Part shown: piece after piece, positions 49,779 to 64,000 of the stretch
Numbering within the stretch: position 1 is the stretch's first letter
Layout: the number at the start of each line of letters is the position of its first letter
Origin: Acidobacteriota bacterium
GTDB lineage: Bacteria; Acidobacteriota; Blastocatellia; RBC074
Assembly (NCBI GenBank): GCA_016715865.1
Contig: JADJXM010000001.1
Coordinates: 1-64,000, forward strand
Direction of reading: 5' to 3'
Length of the DNA stretch: 64,000 nucleotides
Notes under the pieces: model-generated
What the model was told of the DNA's origin: nothing
Seen by the model: the letters and a program-made list of their open reading frames with translations, nothing else
Databases searched by the model: none
Position numbers and translations under genes: made by a program

Positions 49779-49883
49779 GTTAATCCTTCGACGGTGATCT
49801 ACTGACGGATGAATTCAGCTCTTCAATCCTCGGGCCGTCTTCAATTATGGGACAACGTCCGTGATATTAACCTCGGCGCCAAC

Positions 49884-50501
49884 TCATCGCCTGTGACCGG
49901 CGTCCAGCAGCTTGAGAACTGTGGTCAAAAGCACTGTTACATCCGAGATAAAACCGGCATTTCGTGAATATTCCAGATCGGTTGAAATCTTGACCGGAAT
50001 CAAATGTTCGCGATAGAAGCTTTCGGGATCGGATTGTTCTCCGAGCAGGATGCTTTCACCCGTCAGTGAAACCGTCGCAGGGCTGGTCATCCCGGGTCTG
50101 AAGGACAGAATTTCACGCTGCTCTGGCGTATATTCATCCACATAACGCGGCACTTCAGGGCGCGGTCCGACGATGCTCATATCGCCCTTCAGAACGTTGA
50201 GCAGCTGTGGCAGTTCATCGATCCGATAATGGCGCAGCAGGCGTCCGCTGCGCGTGATGCGCGGATCCTCTCCGATGGTGATCTGCGCTCCGCGAAGCTC
50301 GGCATCGGCCACCATGGTTCGAAACTTGTAGATTTTGAATCTTCGTCCGTGGCGACCGACACGTTCCTGTAGAAAGAAGATTGGACCGGCCGAATCCAGT
50401 CTGATCCAGATCATCGACGCCAGAAAGAGCGGCGAAAGGGCCACCAGCAGCGAGCCAGAGACGATCAGATCGAAGATTCGTTGTGTCGTGTACGATCTCA
50501 T
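49884..50501 (-). CDS. Undecaprenyl-phosphate sugar phosphotransferase
   Basis: A 205-residue bacterial sugar transferase with one N-terminal membrane helix (about 8-30), FFLQERVGRHGRRFKIYKFRTM, and the ending PGMTSPATVSLTGE, as in PglC/WcaJ C-terminal domains. It would load the first sugar phosphate onto the lipid carrier. It is six bases downstream of the aminotransferase stop and followed by a 105-base gap before the dehydratase. Confidence 0.93.
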   Translation of the reverse strand: MRSYTTQRIFDLIVSGSLLVALSPLFLASMIWIRLDSAGPIFFLQERVGRHGRRFKIYKFRTMVADAELRGAQITIGEDPRITRSGRLLRHYRIDELPQLLNVLKGDMSIVGPRPEVPRYVDEYTPEQREILSFRPGMTSPATVSLTGESILLGEQSDPESFYREHLIPVKISTDLEYSRNAGFISDVTVLLTTVLKLLDAGHRR

Positions 50502-50507
50502 TTTAAG

Positions 50508-51656
50508 TTAAAGTATCTCTCTCACCGCATCTATCACGCGCTGTTGATCGGCTTCGCTCATTCGCGTATATAGCGGAAGACTGACTGCCCGTTCGTATTC
50601 GTGCAGCGCCACCGGGTAGTCCTCGGGCTGCAGTCTCAATTCCTCGCGCCAGAACGGGTGCAGGTGCAGCGGAATGAAGTGGACGCTGCATCCGATGCCC
50701 CGATCGGCCATCCGGCTGATGAATTCATCGCGAATTACCGGTGCGGTCTGATTCAACCTGATGACATAGAGATGCCAGGCATGCAGACCGCCTTCCGGCG
50801 CGTGCGCGGGCAGCCGAACCGGCAAGTCGCCGAAAGATGCATCGTACCGTCCAGCCATTGCGGCGCGGCGGTGTTGAAAGTCCCATGCCTTCTTCAACTG
50901 CTGAATGCCGATCGATGAAGCGATGTCGGTCAGGTTGTACTTGAAGCCGGGAGCGATTATTTCGTAATGCCAGGACGGTCTGGTCGATCTGTAGCGGTCG
51001 AAAGCGTCCCTGCTGATTCCGTGCAGCCGCATGACGCGACAACGCTCAGCGAGCTTTTTATCCCGTGTCACGATCATCCCGCCTTCACCGGTGGTGATCG
51101 TTTTGGTGGCGTAGAAGCTGAAAACGGTTGCATCGGTATCCAGCGATCCTATCAACCGTTCGTTATATTTGGCGGGCAGCGCGTGGGCCGCATCCTCGAC
51201 GATCTTCAAGCCGTGGCGTCGCGCAATCGAGATGAGCGGACCCATCTCACAAGCCAGACCAGCGAAATGGACCGGCATAATGACCCTTGTCCGGCTGGTG
51301 ATCGCTCTCTCTATCTTATTAATATCGATGTTCAGCGTCTCAGGATCGATATCCACCAGAACCGGCGTGGCTCCAAGGTGGCTGATCACCCCGGCTGTGG
51401 CGGTGAATGTGTAGGGTGTTGTGATGACTTCATCACCGGGACCGATGCCGAGGGCTTCGAGCGCGAGGTGCAGTCCCGCGGTCGCCGAGTTGACTGCAAT
51501 CGCCTGCGTCCCACTACCCATAAATGCAGCAAAGTCCTCTTCGAAGCGCCTGGTTTTTGGGCCTGTCGTGAGCCAGCCCGATCGCAGAGAATCCACTACC
51601 TCAGCGATCTCTTCTTCTCCGATGTCGGGAAGTGCGAACGGCAAAAATTCTTGCAT
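50508..51656 (-). CDS. DegT/DnrJ/EryC1-family PLP sugar aminotransferase
   Basis: A 382-residue enzyme with PYTFTATAGVISHLGATPVLVD, EDAAHA and the PLP lysine K185 in FYATKTITTGEGG. It converts a keto-sugar nucleotide into an amino sugar. The neighbouring 4,6-dehydratase and sugar phosphotransferase make a small pathway to a lipid-linked amino sugar, similar to the start of PglFEC-type glycan synthesis. Confidence 0.94.
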   Translation of the reverse strand: MQEFLPFALPDIGEEEIAEVVDSLRSGWLTTGPKTRRFEEDFAAFMGSGTQAIAVNSATAGLHLALEALGIGPGDEVITTPYTFTATAGVISHLGATPVLVDIDPETLNIDINKIERAITSRTRVIMPVHFAGLACEMGPLISIARRHGLKIVEDAAHALPAKYNERLIGSLDTDATVFSFYATKTITTGEGGMIVTRDKKLAERCRVMRLHGISRDAFDRYRSTRPSWHYEIIAPGFKYNLTDIASSIGIQQLKKAWDFQHRRAAMAGRYDASFGDLPVRLPAHAPEGGLHAWHLYVIRLNQTAPVIRDEFISRMADRGIGCSVHFIPLHLHPFWREELRLQPEDYPVALHEYERAVSLPLYTRMSEADQQRVIDAVREIL

Positions 51657-51990
<334 letters not shown>

Positions 51991-52992
51991 CTATTTATAG
52001 CGTGCCAGGCCAGCCAACTGTGTCAGTCCTTCCTGAGTACCGATTGCGATCAACAGGTCTCCGGCGCGCAGGATGTGATCTCCGCCCGGGCTGAAGATCA
52101 TCTTCCCGCCTTCGGGAGTGACTGCGACGATGATCACCTCGTACTGTGAACGGATGCCTGAGTCCTTGATCTTGACACCATCGAGCGGAGCTCCGGCAGT
52201 GATCCAGATCTGATCGAAATTCAGATCGAGTGATTCGGTCATGGTCGTCAATTCGATGAAATCGGCAACGGCAGGAGAAAGCGCGGCCTGCGCCATGCGG
52301 TGGCTGCCGATCAGGACTGGCGAAACGACCTTGTTGGCTCCGGCCCGCAAGAGCTGGCGTTCGGCGGGCAGATCGATTGCGCGGGCGACGATGTGCAGGT
52401 TCGGATTGAGCCCCCTGGCGGAGAGTACGATGTAGACGTTATCGGCATCGCTCGATGCGGCCGTGATCAGCGATCGTGCGAGGCGTATGTTTGCGCCTTC
52501 GAGCACCGATTCGTCGGTCGCATCTCCGTTAAGCACGAGGATGCCCTTTTTGAGCAGTCGCTCGGCAACTGACTCATCACTCTCGATGACGATGAAATCG
52601 ACGCCCTTGCGTTCCAGTTCGTCGATGATGCGCATCCCAACCCGACCTGCTCCGCAGACTATGTAATGGTTTTTAAGCTGACTGATATCCTTGAACAATT
52701 TGCGTCTCCCAAGCGCGGCTCTGACACCCGATTCAATTACAGTCCTGGTCAGATTCGAGACCAGCAGACCGAACAGAGCGACTCCCACAACGATCAGGAT
52801 CAGGGTGAAGAGCCTGCCGCCGAGAGTCAGCGGATGGGTTTCGCCATATCCGATCGTGGCCAGCGTTATGACGGTCATGTACAGACCGTCGAACCACGGC
52901 CAGCCTTCGATCAGATGGTATCCCAGCGTGCCGGCGAAAATCATCGCGATAATCGCCAGCATCGTGTAGAGAAGTTGATTTTTCGGCGACAT
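51991..52992 (-). CDS. Potassium channel with RCK (TrkA-N/TrkA-C) domains
   Basis: A 333-residue two-helix channel: selectivity filter T46-I-G-Y-G50 between membrane segments (about 8-28 and 58-85), then TrkA-N Rossmann domain (HYIVCGAGRVGMRIIDEL, about 108-225) and TrkA-C domain (about 250-333). This matches MthK/GsuK-like ligand-gated potassium channels. Inner membrane. Confidence 0.95.
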   Translation of the reverse strand: MSPKNQLLYTMLAIIAMIFAGTLGYHLIEGWPWFDGLYMTVITLATIGYGETHPLTLGGRLFTLILIVVGVALFGLLVSNLTRTVIESGVRAALGRRKLFKDISQLKNHYIVCGAGRVGMRIIDELERKGVDFIVIESDESVAERLLKKGILVLNGDATDESVLEGANIRLARSLITAASSDADNVYIVLSARGLNPNLHIVARAIDLPAERQLLRAGANKVVSPVLIGSHRMAQAALSPAVADFIELTTMTESLDLNFDQIWITAGAPLDGVKIKDSGIRSQYEVIIVAVTPEGGKMIFSPGGDHILRAGDLLIAIGTQEGLTQLAGLARYK

Positions 52993-53007
52993 GTGCAGGT
53001 TACGTCG

Positions 53008-53952
<945 letters not shown>

Positions 53953-54007
53953 TTAATATATCCCTCTGTTTAATATCATTGGTTGCGTTTCCCGATATTT
54001 ATACAGT

Positions 54008-54159
54008 CGAAAGTAAAAAGTTGAAAGTTGAAAGTCGAAAGTCATGATGATTGATGAAGTTGTGTATTTGAAAAACTATTGGCTGGGACTTCTTACTTCC
54101 TGCCGGAGACTGATCGTACTTTCAACTTTTAACTTTCAACTTTCAACTTTCGTCTTTCG
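54008..54159. repeat. Inverted GAAAGTT heptad repeats
   Basis: A GAAAGTT/GAAAGTC tandem array (54008-54042) is inverted as AACTTTC units at 54118-54159, separated by 75 bases. This occupies the divergent gap (53953-54210) between the DUF1080 gene and the DUF3500 gene. It differs in sequence from the TTTCCAG heptads but has the same build. Confidence 0.75.
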
Positions 54160-54210
54160 AATCTATAATCCCGCCACAATTAATGGACTTGATGGACTTG
54201 GAGGAAAATC

Positions 54211-55284
<1,074 letters not shown>

Positions 55285-55290
55285 GAGATC

Positions 55291-55365
55291 GTCCACAAAG
55301 TACACCAGGAAACACCAAGAAAAGGCAATATTTTTTCTTTGTGTTTCCTGGTGTACTTTGTGGAC
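55291..55365. repeat. 33-base-pair near-perfect hairpin
   Basis: Arm 55291-55323 is the reverse complement of 55333-55365 at 32 of 33 positions, with a short A/T-rich loop. It sits six bases after the DUF3500 stop and could end or stabilise that transcript. A CTTCGTGATCCTTCGTGGA motif follows at 55382-55400. Such motifs look like dispersed intergenic repeats. Confidence 0.75.
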
Positions 55366-55436
55366 GTTCTTCTTTGTTTCTCTTCGTGATCCTTCGTGGA
55401 TGATCTTCTTACTTTCTTCGCATTGGGTGATTTTAT

Positions 55437-58049
55437 TTGAGACCCGTTCGGCCTTCACTTCCTGTCGATTCCATTCTTCCCCAGATCATAGAGAGCCTGC
55501 GTCATCATCCCAATCTGGTGATTGAAGCACCGCCGGGAGCGGGTAAGACGACTCGCGTCCCGATTGCGCTGCTCGATGCCGGTCTGGCTGGAGGCGGCGA
55601 TGTCTGGGTGCTTGAGCCGCGACGGCTGGCGGCGCGAATGGCTGCACGGCATGTGGCTGAAGAGCGCGGCGAGCCACTCGGCGAGACCGTCGGTTATCAG
55701 GTCCGTTTCGAAGAAGTCGCAGGGCCTCGAACAAGGTTGCGGTTTTTGACCGAAGGCGTGCTGACACGGCGACTGTTGAGAGATCCGATGCTCGAACGCG
55801 TCGGTGTGGTGGTGGTCGACGAGTTTCACGAACGGCATCTGCAGGCAGATCTGGCGCTGGCATTGCTGGCGCGTTTGCAGCGGACAGCGCGGCCTGATCT
55901 TAAACTGGTGGTCATGTCCGCGACGCTCGAAGCCGCGCCGGTGTCCGGATTTCTGAGTCAGGCTCCGGTGCTCAAATCGGAAGGACGAAAGTTCGATGTC
56001 GCTATCGAACATTTACCTCGCCCCGACGAAAGACCATTGGCCGATCAGCTCGTGGCGTCGCTGGGACGGTTGATCGAGCGCGGCCTGGATGGAGACGTGC
56101 TTGTCTTTCTGCCGGGTGCGGCTGAGATACGGCGAGCGCAGAGCAGTTGTGCGGGGTTGGCGGCAAAACATGATCTGCTGGCGCTTCCCCTGCATGGCGA
56201 CCTCTCCGCGGATGAACAGGATCGCGCCGTTAAATCAGCCGGACAGCGCAAGGTGATACTTTCGACCAACGTGGCTGAGAGTTCCGTCACGATCGACGGA
56301 GTGGTCGCGGTGATCGATTCCGGACTGGCGCGCGTGGCTGGTCATTCCCCATGGTCGGGAGTCCCGACGCTGACGGTTTCCCGGATCAGCAAGGCTTCGG
56401 CGATACAGCGTGCCGGGCGAGCAGGGCGAACGCGTCCGGGCAAGTGTCTGCGACTGTTCACTGAGGCCGATTTTCTTGCTCGCCCCGATCATGATACGCC
56501 TGAGATTGCGAGGGAGGATCTGGCCGAAATCGCGCTCGAACTGCACTCAGCCGGCATCGGCGATCTCAATTCATTCGAGTGGTTCGAATCGCCGCCCGCG
56601 CCGGCGATCGATGCGGCAGATGAACTGCTCGCTCGGCTGGGGGCGATCGATTCCGGCGGATCTGTGACGACTGTCGGACGGCGCATGCTCGATTTTCCAC
56701 TTCACCCGCGGCAGTCGAGGATGCTGGTCGAGGCGCAGTCAAGAGGCGCCGGCCGCCAAGCCTGCCTGATCGCCGCGCTGATCGGTGAACGGGACATTGC
56801 AGCTGTCAGTCTTTTCAGCGGGCAGCGACGCAGGTCCGAGGGAGCGTCCGAACACGGGCCATCCGATCTGCTGCGCCGGCTGGACCAGTTTGCGGCCGCC
56901 GAAGCGGCTGGATTTTCGCAATCAGCGGTCAGGGATCTGGGACTCGATCCCGCAGCGGTCCGCGCCGTCGATCGAGTCAGCAGGCAACTGCAAAGACAAT
57001 TGCAGCGTCTGGAGGGGCGCGACCGGGATGCTGGCTCGACCTTGAAGAAAAAACATTCTGGAAATGAGGATGAAGCGCTGCTCGTTTCGATTCTGGCCGG
57101 GTACCCGGACCGTGTTGCCCGGCGTCGAAACGTGAACTCGACGAATCTCGACCTGCTGCTTTCGAACGGAACAGGAGCGACCCTCTCGCCGGAAAGCGCT
57201 GTCCAGGATGCGCAGTTTCTGGTCGCTGTCGATGCCGAAGATCGCCGCACGGGAACTCTGGTCAGGATCGCCAGCCGTATCGAACCCGAATGGCTGATCG
57301 ACCTCTTTGCCGATCGGCTGGTCGAGACGACTGAAGCCGTCTGGAATTCCGTTGCTCAACGAGTCGAGGTCTGGCAGCGGCTGAGCTACGATCAACTGGT
57401 CATCGATGAACAACGGGCGAAGACCGTCCAGGGAGAGACGGCCGCGTCAGTGCTCGCCCAGGCGGCTCTGACGGCCGGACTGGACAGGTTCGTCGACCGC
57501 AACAAACTCGACAAATTCCTCGCGCGTATTTCATTCCTCGCCGAAACGTTTCCTGAGGCGGGCATTTTACCAATCGACGAAGATTTCGTGCACAAAGCGC
57601 TTGTCGATCTGTGCCGTGGCCTGAGCTCCTTCACCGAATTGCGCGCAGCGGCTTCGAGCGGTCTGATCGATGCGCTGCGGCTGTGCCTGACGCCAGAACA
57701 AATGCGCTTGCTCAATCGCATGGCGCCCGAACAGATCTCGATCGCCGGGCGTCGAAATCTTCGCATCAATTATGAACCGGGTAAGCCGCCCTGGATCGAA
57801 TCGCGACTCCAGGACTTCTTCGGCATGACTACCGGCCCGCGTATCGCCGATGGCCGCGTTCCTCTGGTCCTTCACCTGCTCGCTCCGAATCAGCGCCCAC
57901 TTCAGATCACGACCGATCTGGCCGGCTTCTGGCAACGCGTCTACCCTCAGGTCCGTCGCGAACTCAGCCGGCGTTACCCAAGACATCAGTGGCCGGAAAA
58001 TCCGTCCGGAGCGCCGTCCGGAGCGCCGACCTCCGGTCGGCATGATTAA
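55437..58049 (+). CDS. hrpB: ATP-dependent helicase HrpB
   Basis: An 870-residue DExH-box helicase with Walker A GAGKTT (35-40), DEFH (128-131), SATLE, the helicase-C segment LSTNVAESSVTIDGV and QRAGRAGRTRPG, and the long HrpB C-terminal region. Length fits HrpB. The best start is TTG 55437, with a weak ribosome site. The last residues (SGAPSGAPTSGRHD) are encoded by one arm of a large inverted repeat, so the normal C-terminus appears to be extended or replaced. Confidence 0.92.
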   Translation: MRPVRPSLPVDSILPQIIESLRHHPNLVIEAPPGAGKTTRVPIALLDAGLAGGGDVWVLEPRRLAARMAARHVAEERGEPLGETVGYQVRFEEVAGPRTRLRFLTEGVLTRRLLRDPMLERVGVVVVDEFHERHLQADLALALLARLQRTARPDLKLVVMSATLEAAPVSGFLSQAPVLKSEGRKFDVAIEHLPRPDERPLADQLVASLGRLIERGLDGDVLVFLPGAAEIRRAQSSCAGLAAKHDLLALPLHGDLSADEQDRAVKSAGQRKVILSTNVAESSVTIDGVVAVIDSGLARVAGHSPWSGVPTLTVSRISKASAIQRAGRAGRTRPGKCLRLFTEADFLARPDHDTPEIAREDLAEIALELHSAGIGDLNSFEWFESPPAPAIDAADELLARLGAIDSGGSVTTVGRRMLDFPLHPRQSRMLVEAQSRGAGRQACLIAALIGERDIAAVSLFSGQRRRSEGASEHGPSDLLRRLDQFAAAEAAGFSQSAVRDLGLDPAAVRAVDRVSRQLQRQLQRLEGRDRDAGSTLKKKHSGNEDEALLVSILAGYPDRVARRRNVNSTNLDLLLSNGTGATLSPESAVQDAQFLVAVDAEDRRTGTLVRIASRIEPEWLIDLFADRLVETTEAVWNSVAQRVEVWQRLSYDQLVIDEQRAKTVQGETAASVLAQAALTAGLDRFVDRNKLDKFLARISFLAETFPEAGILPIDEDFVHKALVDLCRGLSSFTELRAAASSGLIDALRLCLTPEQMRLLNRMAPEQISIAGRRNLRINYEPGKPPWIESRLQDFFGMTTGPRIADGRVPLVLHLLAPNQRPLQITTDLAGFWQRVYPQVRRELSRRYPRHQWPENPSGAPSGAPTSGRHD

Positions 58050-58110
58050 ATATCAGACTCTAATTCACTTTATGCCGACCGGAGGTCGGCGCTCCCGGAC
58101 GGCACTCCGG
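58006..58110. repeat. Large inverted repeat across the hrpB stop
   Basis: Arms 58006-58043 and 58072-58110 are nearly exact reverse complements (38-39 bases with one extra base and one or two mismatches), with a 28-base A/T-rich loop that contains the hrpB stop codon. The first arm also has an internal CCGGAGCGCCGT duplication. A REP-like insertion at the gene end is likely; it may double as a transcription end. Confidence 0.75.
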
Positions 58111-58163
58111 TGGGTGTTTAACACAGAAATCTATCGCACTTTATTTTTAGCTTGTGCCCGCTC

Positions 58164-58192
58164 TTGACATTTTCTTTTCGAGCATACAAGAT
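58164..58192 (+). promoter_or_regulatory. Probable promoter of the act operon
   Basis: A perfect -35 TTGACA (58164-58169) is followed by candidate -10 elements TACAAG (58185, 15-base spacer) or CAAGAT (58187, 17-base spacer). It lies about 115 bases before actA. An A/T-rich tract (58265-58285) precedes the ribosome site GGAGG (58292-58296). Confidence 0.5.
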
Positions 58193-58197
58193 GCCGA

Positions 58198-58231
<34 letters not shown>

Positions 58232-58304
58232 AAGTATCGGATTGATCAAGCAAGTCTAGGGTACAATTAAATATTTATATTTTTGTGAGGTGGAGGTCAT
58301 ACCT

Positions 58305-58994
<690 letters not shown>

Positions 58995-59102
58995 CCAAAT
59001 ATAAAGGTCATCGGGCGCCGGAGATCGAAGGCGCAAGGAGGTTTCATAGCGAGACTCCCTGCGACTTTTAAGTATCGCCAGGCACTGCTAACGGAAAAAA
59101 CA

Positions 59103-62243
<3,141 letters not shown>

Positions 62244-62266
62244 AGGTAGTCAGGAGATACTAACGA

Positions 62267-63712
<1,446 letters not shown>

Positions 63713-63803
63713 TCCGCGGACGGACAGCGCCGCTAATGAGGAAAGCCGGGATATTCACCCGATTAACAAGATCATTGAACCGTTTCTGTAAAGATGCGGG
63801 ACT

Positions 63804-64000
63804 ATGAAAGCCCATTCAAAGAATATGACGAAACAGGAAGAATCAGGCATCTATGGATTGATGGCCGAGTTCGATGACCCGAGCGCCGTCGTTGCTGCTG
63901 CGCGTCGGACGTATGAGGCCGGCTATCGTCGCATCAACGCATATTCGCCCTATCCGATCGAGGAACTATCGGCAGCGATAGGTTATCACAAGGACCTGGT
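63804..64000 (+). CDS. actD: Alternative Complex III subunit ActD, start only
   Basis: From ATG 63804 the frame reads an N-terminus with GIYGLMAEFDDPSAVVAAA and AGYRRINAYSPYPIEELSAA, matching the beginning of DUF3341/ActD proteins. It runs off the window edge at base 64000, so only about 65 residues are seen. It follows actC by 91 bases, in the normal act order. ATG 63825 is an alternative start. Confidence 0.85.
   Translation, partial: MKAHSKNMTKQEESGIYGLMAEFDDPSAVVAAARRTYEAGYRRINAYSPYPIEELSAAIGYHKDL

Overview
The window looks like a piece of an Acidobacteriota chromosome, probably Blastocatellia or a relative. The evidence is an acidobacterial-type VWFA protein, two DUF2934 proteins, an Alternative Complex III operon (actABCD), an ihfA-merR-tRNA-Pro block, many Tat/Sec-exported proteins and intergenic heptad repeats. 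This placement is inferred from gene content; no 16S rRNA is present.

The window has two halves that meet at a tRNA-Pro gene (40.2 kb). Bases 1-39959 hold a dense, almost entirely plus-strand accessory-type block. It begins with two paralogous membrane proteins and two paralogous Crp/Fnr regulators. Next is an operon for a three-haem outer-membrane cytochrome-porin, a small cytochrome c, a Rieske protein and a cytochrome b fused to cytochrome c. After small stress genes and an MgtC-like protein come a YHS-alpha-glucan phosphorylase fusion and a GH57 enzyme. A copper block follows (multicopper oxidase, Cys/His-rich exported protein, CusC-, CusB- and CusA-like RND efflux). Then come a cation/proton antiporter, a lytic transglycosylase, a DUF2318-FtsX-LolD cassette, a VWFA protein, several unknown small proteins, a LOG-like protein, a YHS protein, a class II amidotransferase, a methyltransferase and finally phosphoketolase. 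Two promoters in this block share the same activator-site geometry, which suggests the Crp/Fnr pair controls the electron-transfer operon.

Bases 40200-64000 look like ordinary chromosome: tRNA-Pro, merR-like gene, ihfA, a YheT-like hydrolase, a CNNM/CorC protein, a CAP-domain protein, RluE-like pseudouridine synthase, a polysaccharide/glycan module (SGNH hydrolase, FlaA1/CapD dehydratase, sugar transferase, DegT aminotransferase), a potassium channel, DUF1080 and DUF3500 proteins, HrpB helicase, then actA, actB, actC and the start of actD. This half carries several inverted and heptad repeats that I did not see in the left half.

Functionally, the window encodes two different quinol-oxidising machines: a bc-type complex tied to an outer-membrane cytochrome-porin, and Alternative Complex III. 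The left half also links glycogen/alpha-glucan breakdown to phosphoketolase and groups copper efflux with copper oxidation. At least nine genes appear broken by single-base indels, nearly all in the left half; these may be sequencing errors or decay, and I give full inferred extents for most of them.
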